A stretch of 64,000 bases of DNA from Halopseudomonas nanhaiensis (GTDB lineage: Bacteria > Pseudomonadota > Gammaproteobacteria > Pseudomonadales > Pseudomonadaceae): NCBI RefSeq assembly GCF_020025155.1, contig NZ_CP073751.1, positions 2,232,001-2,296,000 of the forward strand, written 5' to 3'. Shown one piece after another: positions 42,291 to 50,819 of this stretch. Both the position numbers and the translations under genes were made by a program. Numbering within the stretch: the first letter of the stretch is position 1; every line of letters starts with the position of its first letter. The notes under the pieces were generated by a model. The model did not search any database and was not told the DNA's origin. It worked only from the letters and a program-made list of their open reading frames with translations.

Positions 42291-44291
42291 TCACTCCACC
42301 GGAAACTCCGCAGCGATGTCCGCCTTGGCTTCAGCGGTGTCGCTCAGATCGACATACTCCTGGGTCTGGGCGTTGTATATCGGGTACTGAATGTCCCCCT
42401 CCACACTCGGGTTGCCGGTTTTGGCGAAGTTGGTCCAGATGGTCAGCATGCGATCGATGACCTCATCGTCAGTCTCATCGAAGCCGGCAGAGGCGAATAT
42501 GTCAGCGGGGTCGCCTGCCGAACCGGACACGCCGTTACCGTTGAGGTCTCCGATCTGAAGCGATTTACCAGTCGCAGGATCAATCACCAGCCCCAGCTGA
42601 TAGTGCGTGATGACGCTTGTCGGCATGTTGAACATATAGGCCAGTTCCGCGCCGTGATAGGCCTGCACGCCTCGGGCTTTCCATCCGGCGGGTTGATGAC
42701 TGAACAGGGTCGCGAATGTCGGTTCGCTGATGTAATCGACCATCCAGGGAAACACGTCCCTTACCGTGTTGATGGGATCGATCGTATCGTTGGTGTTCAC
42801 CGTGAACATGAAGGGGACGTCGTTATCGGTATCGGTCTCGAAGCTGGTGCGTTCGGTCGTCGGCAAGTAGAAGTTGTCGACGTTGGTGTAAGGCGTGATG
42901 GTGGCTGCGGCGCTGACCACCTCCAGCCAGCTCTTCTCGCGCATTTCTTCCAGCGATGCCGCGTTGAGCCGCGCTTGTAGATCACTGCCGATACCCTCGG
43001 CAGCCGCGAGGCTGCGGGTATCCGGATACAGCGTGCCGCTCTGACTAATCGCTCGGTGGAACAGGCCCGCGGCTTCTGGTGAGGCCATCAGCGAGAGCAC
43101 TTTCCGTCCGCCGCCAGACTCACCGAATATGGTGACGTTGCTGGGGTCTCCGCCGAACTCGGCGATATTGTCCTGCACCCAGCGCAGCGCCATGATCAGG
43201 TCCATCTGTCCGTAGTTTCCTGACCCGCCATAACCGCTTTCCGCGCTCAGCTCAGGATGGGCGATATAACCGAACGGCCCGAGGCGATGGTTGACCGAGA
43301 CCTGAACGACGCCCTTGCTGGCAACTGCAGCGGGGTTATTGAACGGCTTGGTATTGCTGGTCAGCGAAGTGAAGCCACCGCCATGAAACCAGACCATGAC
43401 CGGCAGGTCCTCGGCCTGCTTGGGGGCCGTGACATTCAGGTAGAGCGAGTCTTCACTCATCCCGCCTTCACCGAACCGTTCCAGAGCAGGGTTCTGTGCC
43501 GCCTGATCGCGCCATGAGGTCGCATCGCGAACGCCCTCCCACGGGTCGGCAGGTACTGGCGCGCGCCATCTCAAGTCGCCGAGTGGCGGTTTGGCATACG
43601 GCACGCCAAGGTACTGCCAGGTATTTTGGTCGGCTTCGAAGCCGCTCAGGTCACCGCCTGTAGTGGTCACCACGTTTCTCGGGCTGGTTGAGCGAGAGAA
43701 ATGTTCGAGCGCGTCTGCGGTCGCGACTGCCTTGCGCGGCCTCGGGTCGGTATCGACGAAACTGCCCTGCGCTTCCAGCCGGTCCAGCACCGGTGTGAGA
43801 TTGGCCGAAAAGTCCGCTGTCGATTGATCGAGGCTCAGGCTGCCGGCGCTGGCGGAAATCTCGTCACGAATGGCTTCGCTGATGTCGATTCCGTTATTGA
43901 GGTTGCCGTCCGAATCGAGCGACTGCAACAGAACCAGCATATTGGTGACGCGCTGGTCTTCGGCAGACGCGGCGCCATCAACGATGTTCAACGGGGTCAG
44001 CACCTCCTGACCTACCGCAGAGCCAAGCGCGAGATCGCCGATCGAAAATGAAATCGACTCGCCCTCTGCATAGGAGAATTCGCCGCTTGCGTTGGTCATG
44101 CCTTGATGGGATGCGGCAGCGTAATCGAGACCCGCTACCGCGCTGTCGACGAAAGTCCCGGTGCGAGCGGTAGGCCCATCGTCATTATTTGATGAATCAC
44201 CCAGACAGCCTGATAGCGCGACGACGAGGGGGAGCAACGATGCTGCGGGCAATGCCGAGCGCACCGATTGAGTGGAAAGAAACGTTTTCAC
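42291..44291 (-). CDS. type-B carboxylesterase lipoprotein with N-terminal accessory domain
   Basis: A 666-residue lipoprotein taken from GTG 44291, which has GGAGG 5 nt upstream; an ATG at 44336 lies before that ribosome site. The lipobox is ALSGC (Cys29). Residues about 45-180 form an accessory domain beginning TGTFVDSAVAGLDYA, seen in marine lipoproteins. The catalytic domain has SEDSLYLNV (279-287), the oxyanion loop HGGGF (303-307), nucleophile GESGGG (Ser392) and HGAELAYMF near the C-terminus for His. Type-B enzymes hydrolyse carboxylic esters, including aryl and polyester oligomers. A palindromic relative of the tandem-hydrolase box sits upstream. Confidence 0.88.
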   Translation of the reverse strand: MKTFLSTQSVRSALPAASLLPLVVALSGCLGDSSNNDDGPTARTGTFVDSAVAGLDYAAASHQGMTNASGEFSYAEGESISFSIGDLALGSAVGQEVLTPLNIVDGAASAEDQRVTNMLVLLQSLDSDGNLNNGIDISEAIRDEISASAGSLSLDQSTADFSANLTPVLDRLEAQGSFVDTDPRPRKAVATADALEHFSRSTSPRNVVTTTGGDLSGFEADQNTWQYLGVPYAKPPLGDLRWRAPVPADPWEGVRDATSWRDQAAQNPALERFGEGGMSEDSLYLNVTAPKQAEDLPVMVWFHGGGFTSLTSNTKPFNNPAAVASKGVVQVSVNHRLGPFGYIAHPELSAESGYGGSGNYGQMDLIMALRWVQDNIAEFGGDPSNVTIFGESGGGRKVLSLMASPEAAGLFHRAISQSGTLYPDTRSLAAAEGIGSDLQARLNAASLEEMREKSWLEVVSAAATITPYTNVDNFYLPTTERTSFETDTDNDVPFMFTVNTNDTIDPINTVRDVFPWMVDYISEPTFATLFSHQPAGWKARGVQAYHGAELAYMFNMPTSVITHYQLGLVIDPATGKSLQIGDLNGNGVSGSAGDPADIFASAGFDETDDEVIDRMLTIWTNFAKTGNPSVEGDIQYPIYNAQTQEYVDLSDTAEAKADIAAEFPVE

Positions 44292-44360
44292 TGAAAGCCT
44301 CCGATTATTATTTTTGTCATGGAGCCTCGCGGGCACCTTGACGATTCAGCGTGGTGCTTT

Positions 44361-44374
44361 ACCGAAAAGTGACG
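44361..44374. promoter_or_regulatory. dispersed 14-mer, copy at the esterase promoter
   Basis: ACCGAAAAGTGACG differs from the 34848 copy at one base. A weaker relative, ACCGAAGAGTCAC, follows 29 bp later at 44390. Confidence 0.45.
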
Positions 44375-44391
44375 GGCAGAGAGAGCCTGAC

Positions 44392-44408
44392 CGAAGAGTC
44401 ACTCTTCG
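44392..44408. promoter_or_regulatory. inverted repeat upstream of the carboxylesterase lipoprotein
   Basis: CGAAGAGT-C-ACTCTTCG is a perfect 8-bp inverted repeat around one base, 101-117 bp from the esterase start. It overlaps the second relative of the 14-mer. Confidence 0.5.
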
Positions 44409-44417
44409 AGCGTAGCC

Positions 44418-44433
44418 ACCCGAATGGGTGATG
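44418..44433. promoter_or_regulatory. palindromic relative of the tandem-hydrolase box
   Basis: ACCCGAATGGGTGATG matches box copy 3 at 13 of 16 positions, and its core ACCC-GAAT-GGGT is a palindrome of 4-bp arms. It lies 127-142 bp upstream of the esterase start on the opposite strand sense; symmetry makes the orientation unimportant. Confidence 0.55.
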
Positions 44434-44750
44434 CAACAGGGGAAAACCCCGGTCGTGGTGGCCGCAGCTGCGATGAGACGCTTAGGCTCCAGGTAACAAT
44501 TCGCGAATGTGACTCTGAAGTCTTTTTTAGCCCGTTCGGTCAGCTGACTTTGAATGCATCACACTGTGTCGCCTTTGCTGGACTGCGGTCGACCAACCAA
44601 CGACGACCCCGTGAGACGAAACCCGCTGAAGCTAAGCACGGCCGGACGGGTCGGCATGGAATGTCATTCATACGGTCGATAATCAATCCCGCGCTGCTGC
44701 ACTCGGTTTATCGATGGGAAAGTGCTCCATACGTCGGCTCGCCTTGACGG

Positions 44751-44768
44751 GTACAACGATCGTTTTAC
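44751..44768. promoter_or_regulatory. candidate TetR operator
   Basis: GTACAACGATCGTTTTAC is palindromic at 16 of 18 positions with a perfect AACGATCGTT core, ending 9 bp before the TetR-family start codon. Position and shape fit autorepression of the regulator-MFS pair. Confidence 0.65.
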
Positions 44769-44777
44769 ACTTCGCCC

Positions 44778-45329
44778 ATGAACAAGCGTAATGAAATGAT
44801 TGCGGGCGCCTCGCAGGTGTTCGAGGCCGGCGGTTTCCGCGGGGTAGGCATCGACCGGGTCATTGCGGCCTGCGGAGCATCCACTCGCACGCTATACAAG
44901 CACTTCGGTTCGCGCGACGGACTGGTTCTCGCCGTGCTCGAAGCGAGGCATGGCACGTTCATGAGGCAGCTGTCCGATAGCGAAGCACCCGATGCCGACC
45001 CGGTCGGATCACTGTTCGATACGCTAAACGGCTGGATAGAAGAGCATGGCGCCCGTGGATGCATGCTGCTGCGAGCCCGGAGCGAGTATGGCCAGGGAAA
45101 TGCAGAGATCGTCTGCCTGGTCGACAGGCAAAAACGCGAATTCCGTGAAGAGATTGCAACGCGGGTGACAAACGCGCTCGGCCATGACGACCCTGCGCTT
45201 TCCACGCAGATATGGGTGCTGTTCGAAGGAGCTACCGCAGCAGCAAGCATTACCGGCGTGCCGGTTATTGAATATGCAAAGGTGGCCGCTCTCTCACTAG
45301 TGGCCGCCGCGAAAACGGGCCCCTCGTGA
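44778..45329 (+). CDS. TetR-family repressor
   Basis: A 183-residue regulator. The DNA-binding domain runs MIAGASQVFEAGGFRGVGIDRVIAACGASTRTLYKHFGSRDGLV (written in part), a classic TetR HTH. The C-terminal half resembles the subgroup with WIEEHGARGCMLLRARSEYG. Its stop overlaps the start of the MFS gene as GTGA, so it is translationally coupled to the transporter it probably represses. A strong palindrome lies just upstream of its start codon. Confidence 0.88.
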   Translation: MNKRNEMIAGASQVFEAGGFRGVGIDRVIAACGASTRTLYKHFGSRDGLVLAVLEARHGTFMRQLSDSEAPDADPVGSLFDTLNGWIEEHGARGCMLLRARSEYGQGNAEIVCLVDRQKREFREEIATRVTNALGHDDPALSTQIWVLFEGATAAASITGVPVIEYAKVAALSLVAAAKTGPS

Positions 45330-46489
45330 AGCGCGGCCTCAACCTTGTCGCGGCCGCCTTCGCGTTGACCGCGCTTGCCTACGGCCTTGCGCGCTTCGCC
45401 TATGGATTGCTGCTGCCCCAGATCCGAGCGGATCTCGGCCTGCAGGTTACCGAGGCCGGGTGGATTGGCGGTGGGGCCTTTGCCGCCTATTGCGCGGGAA
45501 TCGTTCTCGCCTTTTCGCTCGTCGGCAAACGTGGCCCGCGTGCAATTGCGCTTGGCGCGGGCCTGGCCGCAACGGTTGGAATGGCCCTGGTGGTCGTGGC
45601 GTCCTCGGCTCCATCGCTGGGTCTGGGCATTGCGCTGGCCGGACTGAGTACAGGCCTGACCTCGCCTCCGCTCGCCTCAGCCGTCAGCGCACGAATCCGA
45701 GATCGCGACAGACCCAAGGCCAACGGAATGATCAACGCGGGCACGTCAGCGGGTATTGTGTTGTCCGGCGTGGCAGCGATAGCCGCTCACGGCGCATGGC
45801 GTGAGGTCTACATCCTGTTTTCGTTGATCGGTGTGACGGTCACGGTCTGGGTCTGGTTCGCGTTGCCATCCCGCGCGCATAACACCGGCCCGACGGGTAT
45901 CTCGCTAGCCATTCTGCGGCGTCCCGGCATTGTGCCGCTGTGCAGCAGCGCCTTTCTGATGGGGCTCGCAAGCACCGCAGTCTGGACCTTCGGTGCCGAT
46001 ATTCTGCGCGTCGAGTACGGCTTTACCGAGAACAGCATCGCCTGGGCCTGGATTGCCCTTGGCATTGCCGGGTTGAGCGGTGCGTTTACCGGCTTTTTCA
46101 CCACCCGCTTCGGCAAGGCGAGCGTTCATGCCGTTGCGCTGCTGGCGATGGCTACCGGCATCCTGGGGTTGGCCATGACATTGATTTCGCCCGTGTACGG
46201 TTTTGCTTCGGTAAGCGTGTTCGGGGCCGCGTACATTGTCTCCACAGGCGCTTACCTGATTCAGGGCATCGACCTGCTGCCCGATCGGCCGGACCTGGGC
46301 CTGGGTATTCCCTTTCTCGTTCTGGCGGTGGGCCAGACAGTAGGCACCCCCCTGTTCGGGCTCTTGCTGGCGTCTGCGGGCGTGCCGGTCACGCTGGCCG
46401 CGTTCGCGGCGGCAGCCTGTCTGGCAATCGGTATCCGGCCTCGCGAAGAACAGTCAAGGCAGGCCACGTGCATCAATCTAGACCGATGA
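45326..46489 (+). CDS. MFS transporter (YbfB/CynX-like)
   Basis: A 387-residue transporter starting with GTG inside the TetR stop. Twelve hydrophobic segments are visible. GLARFAYGLLLPQIRADLGLQVTEAGWIGGGAFAAYC (in two parts) at the N-terminus and GLTSPPLASAVSARIRDRDRPKANGMINAGTSAG in the second quarter are typical of the YbfB-type drug/metabolite MFS group. Substrate unknown; co-regulation with the TetR protein suggests induction by a small hydrophobic ligand. It is convergent with the LysR gene, 37 nt apart. Confidence 0.87.
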   Translation: MKRGLNLVAAAFALTALAYGLARFAYGLLLPQIRADLGLQVTEAGWIGGGAFAAYCAGIVLAFSLVGKRGPRAIALGAGLAATVGMALVVVASSAPSLGLGIALAGLSTGLTSPPLASAVSARIRDRDRPKANGMINAGTSAGIVLSGVAAIAAHGAWREVYILFSLIGVTVTVWVWFALPSRAHNTGPTGISLAILRRPGIVPLCSSAFLMGLASTAVWTFGADILRVEYGFTENSIAWAWIALGIAGLSGAFTGFFTTRFGKASVHAVALLAMATGILGLAMTLISPVYGFASVSVFGAAYIVSTGAYLIQGIDLLPDRPDLGLGIPFLVLAVGQTVGTPLFGLLLASAGVPVTLAAFAAAACLAIGIRPREEQSRQATCINLDR

Positions 46490-46526
46490 AGCGATCAGCA
46501 CCCGCTACCGCTTCCCCGCCTGCAGC

Positions 46527-47432
46527 TCAGCCAGAAACCGAGCACAGACCTCCCGGTACTGCCATCACCCAGTCGCGAATGGCCATGATCGCGGGATCGC
46601 TACGGCGGCTTTCCGGATACACCAGGAAGAATGGCTTGCCCTCGATCACCGGACCAAAGGGCTGCATCAACCGTCCGGCGTTCAGCTCGTCCATGATCAG
46701 CTGACGACTCATCAACGCCACGCCCTGCGCCCCCACCGCGGCGGACACTGCGTGGGTCTCGTCGGAAAATACCAGCCCGGCGCTGAGGTCCAGTCCCGGG
46801 ACGCGTGCCAGCCGCTGCCAGGCCGCCCAGTCAATGGGCGATGACACCGCGCCTGCGTTGCGAAAGTGAATCAGCGGATGTGCCGGCAGCTGGGTAACGT
46901 CGTTCAAACCCAGGTGGGGGCTGCAGGCGGGTATGAAGGTGTTGTCGAACAGCTTCTCTGCGATCAGGCCTGGCCAATGCCCGTCTCCGTAGCGGATGGC
47001 AATGTCCGCGGTGACGCCGTCCAGTGCGACCGGCTCGTGCGATGCGTGGATGCGAAGATCAATATCCGGATGCGTATCGCGCAGCATGCAGACCCACGAA
47101 ACCAGCCAGCGCACCGCAACTGCCGGCGTGGTGGAGAGCGTGACCGCCTGCCGACAGGGCGCAGCGCTCAGCCGCTCCACGGTGCTGCTGATGCTGTCGA
47201 ACGCGGTTTCCAACACCTGCTGCAGTTCTCGTCCCGGCGCGGTCAGCGCCAGCTGCCGAGGCCGGCGTACGAACAGTGCGACGCCGAGCGACGCTTCCAA
47301 TCCTCGGATCTGATGGCTGATCGCCGTTGCAGTGACCGACAGTTCCAGCGCGGCCTGCTTGGCGCTCTCATGGCGAGCGGCCGCTTCGAAGGCACGTAGT
47401 GCAGACAGCGAGGGAAGCCAGCGGTGGGCCAT
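46527..47432 (-). CDS. LysR-family regulator (GcvA-like)
   Basis: A 301-residue regulator from ATG 47432 with GAGAGGA 8 nt upstream; the frame extends further without similarity. The N-terminus MAHRWLPSLSALRAFEAAARHES and the HTH LSVTATAISHQIRGLEASLG match the GcvA-like subgroup. The effector domain includes ADIAIRYGDGHWPGL, also typical. It is divergent from the azoreductase gene with a 119-bp shared promoter region and is the natural candidate to control it. The ligand is unknown. Confidence 0.9.
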   Translation of the reverse strand: MAHRWLPSLSALRAFEAAARHESAKQAALELSVTATAISHQIRGLEASLGVALFVRRPRQLALTAPGRELQQVLETAFDSISSTVERLSAAPCRQAVTLSTTPAVAVRWLVSWVCMLRDTHPDIDLRIHASHEPVALDGVTADIAIRYGDGHWPGLIAEKLFDNTFIPACSPHLGLNDVTQLPAHPLIHFRNAGAVSSPIDWAAWQRLARVPGLDLSAGLVFSDETHAVSAAVGAQGVALMSRQLIMDELNAGRLMQPFGPVIEGKPFFLVYPESRRSDPAIMAIRDWVMAVPGGLCSVSG

Positions 47433-47551
47433 GGATGAATTCCTCTCATCTTCAGCAGCAAAAAAAGATCGTTTGTCCCGCGCTCGACGCCTTTCTAGGC
47501 TGAGCTTGCTGCTAACGATAGATGAATTCAACTGCAAAGAGGAGATTCACC

Positions 47552-48265
47552 ATGACACATATCCTTCACCTCGACGCGAGCGCTCGCCCTGGCCTGGCCG
47601 GCCGGGACGCGCACGACTCGCATAGCCGCAACCTGACCCACCGGTTCGTCAGCCAATGGAAGGCCAGAAAGCCAACCGACACTGTTGTCTACCGCGACAT
47701 TGGTCAGCACCCGCCTGGCTTCACCAGCCACGACTGGATCGCCTCGTCATTTACGCCAGAGGCCCAGCGCGAGCCCTGGATGCACGATGCTCTTGCCGAA
47801 AGCGATCAGCTAACCAATGAGCTGATCGCCGCGGATGTTCTGGTGATCGGCACCCCGTTCTACAACTTCGGTATGCCTGCCTCGCTCAAGGCCTGGATCG
47901 ACCAGGTCGTACGGCCCGGTCTGACGCTCGAATTCGACGAGACCAATCCGGTCGAGCCCTACATACCCAAGCTCAACGACCGGCCGCGGCATGTCGTGAT
48001 TCTGACCGCCCGTGGCGGCGTGGGCTTTGGTCCCGGCGGCGAAATGGCACACATGAACCACCTGGAGCCGAACCTGATAACCGCCCTGGAGTTCATCGGC
48101 ATCAGCCATTTCCATTGCATTGCCGTTGAAGGCCAGGAAGTGGGTGGAGAAGTACTGGCAGCGTCAACTGTCGAAGCAATAGGCAAGGTGGATGCGCTGG
48201 TCGAGGCGCTGCAGGCGGCGGTAGGTTCTGTACAAACGGATGTCGGAACGCCAGCGCTGGCATGA
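47552..48265 (+). CDS. azoR: FMN-dependent NADH-azoreductase family protein
   Basis: A 237-residue flavodoxin-like oxidoreductase from ATG 47552, with AGAGGAG 6 nt upstream. HILHLDASARPG (phosphate-binding loop with SHSRNL), GTPFYNFGMPASLKAWIDQVVRPG and ILTARGGVG are the FMN- and quinone-site segments of AzoR. It reduces azo dyes and quinones by two-electron transfer in the cytoplasm. It is slightly longer than E. coli AzoR (about 200). The divergent LysR gene suggests induction by quinone or aromatic stress. Confidence 0.9.
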   Translation: MTHILHLDASARPGLAGRDAHDSHSRNLTHRFVSQWKARKPTDTVVYRDIGQHPPGFTSHDWIASSFTPEAQREPWMHDALAESDQLTNELIAADVLVIGTPFYNFGMPASLKAWIDQVVRPGLTLEFDETNPVEPYIPKLNDRPRHVVILTARGGVGFGPGGEMAHMNHLEPNLITALEFIGISHFHCIAVEGQEVGGEVLAASTVEAIGKVDALVEALQAAVGSVQTDVGTPALA

Positions 48266-48418
48266 TCGAGCAGCAAGGCAACCGGAGTGGACGGCGGGGC
48301 TCATGATCGGCCAGTGGGTCCCCGCTCGCCTGATCGACCACCGAAGCGGTGGGATCGGGGTGAAACCTGTCTCGAATACGCCTAAAGTAGATCGTTATTG
48401 AACACCGAGGAGACAAGC

Positions 48419-49246
48419 ATGAACACCGCATCGAGCCGTAGCTCTGAGATTCGCAGCGCATTGCAGGTCAACCCTGCCCTCAAGGGGTCGGCGGAGATAA
48501 GACAGGAGATCGAGCGACGGATCGATTTCATCAAAAGCACCGTCCGCGCCTCTGGCACTCGCGCGCTGGTGCTGGGCATCAGCGGTGGGGTTGATTCCAC
48601 AACCGGCGGCAAGCTGTGCCAGATGGCGGTCGAGTCGCTGCGTCAGGAGGGTTACGACGCCAGGTTCTATGCCATGCGCCTGCCCTATGGCGTGCAGATG
48701 GATGAGCACGATGCGCAGGCTGCGCTGGATTTCATCAAGCCCGATGAGCTGCGCACGGTCGACATCAAGGGGACAGTCGATGCATTGATGCAGGACTTCG
48801 CCGGCGAACAGGCGGACGCTGGCAAGCGTGATTTCGTCAAGGGTAACGTCAAGGCGCGTACGCGCATGGTCGCCCAATACACTTTGGCCAATTTCGTCAA
48901 CGGGCTGGTGGTGGGCACCGACCACGCTGCCGAGGCAGTGATGGGGTTTTTTACCAAGTTTGGCGACGGTGCCTGTGACCTGGCGCCGCTGACCGGGTTG
49001 GTGAAGGACCAGGTGCGGAGCATCGCAGCTGAACTGAACGCCCCAGCGTCGCTGGTGAGGAAGGTACCGACTGCCGACCTTGAGGAGCTTCAACCCGGCC
49101 GCCCCGACGAAGACGCCCACGGCGTCGCTTACGAGCAGATTGACGCGTTTCTCCTGGGTGAGCCGGTTGACGAAGAGGCTGCGAAGAAGATCATCAAGCA
49201 GTACGATGCCACCGAGCATAAGCGCCAGCTGCCGCTGGCGCCATGA
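48419..49246 (+). CDS. nadE: ammonia-dependent NAD+ synthetase
   Basis: A 275-residue enzyme from ATG 48419 (GAGGAGA 5 nt upstream); an in-frame TTG lies 21 nt earlier. The ATP-pyrophosphatase loop [10 protein letters not shown] (residues 55-64), [34 protein letters not shown] and [18 protein letters not shown] are family blocks. It adenylates deamido-NAD and amidates it with ammonia. Length matches the NH3-dependent form without a glutaminase domain. Convergent with the HerA-like gene, 14 nt apart. Confidence 0.96.
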   Translation: MNTASSRSSEIRSALQVNPALKGSAEIRQEIERRIDFIKSTVRASGTRALVLGISGGVDSTTGGKLCQMAVESLRQEGYDARFYAMRLPYGVQMDEHDAQAALDFIKPDELRTVDIKGTVDALMQDFAGEQADAGKRDFVKGNVKARTRMVAQYTLANFVNGLVVGTDHAAEAVMGFFTKFGDGACDLAPLTGLVKDQVRSIAAELNAPASLVRKVPTADLEELQPGRPDEDAHGVAYEQIDAFLLGEPVDEEAAKKIIKQYDATEHKRQLPLAP

Positions 49247-49260
49247 CCGTGACGTAGCGG

Positions 49261-50745
49261 CTAGCGCCCCTTCAACGAGCCCAGTAGCCCGCGCATGATC
49301 TGCCTGCCGAGTTGAGTGCCGATGCTGCGCATGGCACTGCGCCCGGCCTGTTTGACGAAGTCGCCAACCACGGATTTTTCTGCCGCAGGCCTTCGGGATT
49401 GCCGGGCCTCGGATTGGCGGCGGGTCACGACCGTATCTTCGGACAACGCCCGCTCTGCCTGCGCTTGCAGGATTTCATAGGCCGACTCGCGGTCGAGCAG
49501 CCGGTCGAATGCGCCGGCGAGTACCGAGCGCTGCACGAGCGTAAGGCGCTCCTGATCGCTGATCGGGCCGATCTGGCTGGCAGGCGGGCGGATCAGCACG
49601 CGCTGGACGGGGGTCGGTACACCCTTGTCGTCGAGCACCGAAACGAGGGCCTCACCCACACCCAATTCGGTAATGGCAACCTCGGTGTCCAGCTCCGGAT
49701 TGCTGCGAAAGGTCTGTGCCGCGGTACGCACCGCTTTCTGATCTCTGGGGGTGAAGGCGCGCAGGGCATGCTGGACTCGATTACCCAGCTGGCCAAGGAT
49801 GGCGTCAGGCACGTCCAATGGGCTCTGCGTGATGAAGTACACCCCAACGCCCCTGGAACGAATAAGCCGTACGACTTGCTCGATACGATCGACCAGCGTT
49901 TTGGGCGTGTCATTGAACAGCAGGTGCGCTTCATCGAAGAACAGCACAAAGCGGGGCTTGTCTGCATCGCCCACTTCCGGCAACTGTTCGAACAGCTCCG
50001 AGAGCAACCAGAGCAGAACACTGCAATAGGCCGTCGGACTATCGCGGTACAGGCGCGCCGCATGCAGGATATTCACCACGCCCTGCCCATGCTGGTCCGT
50101 CTGCATGAAATCGTCGAGCGTCACGGCCGGTTCGCCGAACAACTCATCCCCACCGAGACTGTCCAGGCTCAGCAGAGCACGCTGGATGGCGCCGATACTG
50201 GCGGGAGAGACATTGCCGTAGCGCGGCCCGATCTCGCTTCTGTGTTCGTTCACGTAGGCAAGCATGGCGCGCAGATCCCTGAGATCGAGCAGCAACCAGC
50301 CATTTTCGTCTGCAACCTTGAACAGCACTTGCAGAACGCCACTCTGCGTTTCGTTCAGATTCAGCAGGCGTGCCAACATGATCGGACCGAAGTCGGCCAT
50401 GGTCAGGCGCAGCGGGTGCCCATGTTCACCATACACATCCCAGAACACGGTGGGCGCGCCGTTCAACTGCAGGTCTGCAAGACCCACGCGGACGGCGCGC
50501 TCGCGCAGACGATCGCTCATGACACCGGCTTTGGCGATTCCGGAAAAGTCGCCCTTGATGTCGGGCACCAGCACGGGCACGCCCATTTCCGAAAACGCCT
50601 GGGCCATCACCTGCAATGTAACGGTCTTGCCGGTGCCGGTGGCGCCGGCGATCAGGCCGTGACGGTTCGCCATGCGCGGCTCGATGGCCACCGGGTGCTC
50701 GTTGTTGGCGCCAAGCAGCAGTGGCGAGGGGTTGGTTGCGGTCAC
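49261..50745 (-). CDS. HerA-like ATPase (DUF853, YjgR family)
   Basis: A 494-residue protein with a GTG start at 50745, backed by GGAGGA 6 nt upstream. Walker A is GATGTGKT (34-41); VLVPDIKGDFSGIAK, FVLFFDEAHLLFND (Walker B) and GVGVYFITQSPLDVPDAILGQLGNRVQHALRAFTPRDQKAV (in parts) are the DUF853/YjgR blocks. These are HerA/FtsK-type ATPases that probably move along DNA; the cellular role of YjgR is unknown. No NurA-like partner is adjacent. The Arg-rich C-terminal tail may bind nucleic acid. Confidence 0.92.
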   Translation of the reverse strand: MTATNPSPLLLGANNEHPVAIEPRMANRHGLIAGATGTGKTVTLQVMAQAFSEMGVPVLVPDIKGDFSGIAKAGVMSDRLRERAVRVGLADLQLNGAPTVFWDVYGEHGHPLRLTMADFGPIMLARLLNLNETQSGVLQVLFKVADENGWLLLDLRDLRAMLAYVNEHRSEIGPRYGNVSPASIGAIQRALLSLDSLGGDELFGEPAVTLDDFMQTDQHGQGVVNILHAARLYRDSPTAYCSVLLWLLSELFEQLPEVGDADKPRFVLFFDEAHLLFNDTPKTLVDRIEQVVRLIRSRGVGVYFITQSPLDVPDAILGQLGNRVQHALRAFTPRDQKAVRTAAQTFRSNPELDTEVAITELGVGEALVSVLDDKGVPTPVQRVLIRPPASQIGPISDQERLTLVQRSVLAGAFDRLLDRESAYEILQAQAERALSEDTVVTRRQSEARQSRRPAAEKSVVGDFVKQAGRSAMRSIGTQLGRQIMRGLLGSLKGR

Positions 50746-50819
50746 GGATATCCTCCAGCAGGCATGATTGCCTCAGTGTAGACAGGCTTGATGATGCCGG
50801 TGATACAGCACCGTGGATC

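Larger units (their letters stand above)
44292..44777. other. intergenic region with clustered palindromes
   Basis: A 486-bp gap between the divergent esterase and TetR genes. It holds the 14-mer at 44361, an inverted repeat at 44392-44408, the ACCCGAATGGGT palindrome at 44418, a GGGG-AAAA-CCCC hairpin at 44439-44450 and an operator-like palindrome at 44751. A 107-codon frame at 44424-44747 lacks a ribosome site and overlaps the palindrome, so I do not call it a gene. Confidence 0.6.

Noticed and set aside
44424..44747. 107-codon frame upstream of the TetR gene
   Set aside because: It starts inside the ACCCGAATGGGT palindrome, lacks a ribosome site and has no similarity; treated as intergenic.
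49312..50781. 489-codon plus-strand frame opposite the HerA-like ATPase
   Set aside because: It overlaps the full ATPase in antisense and shows no family motif or ribosome site.
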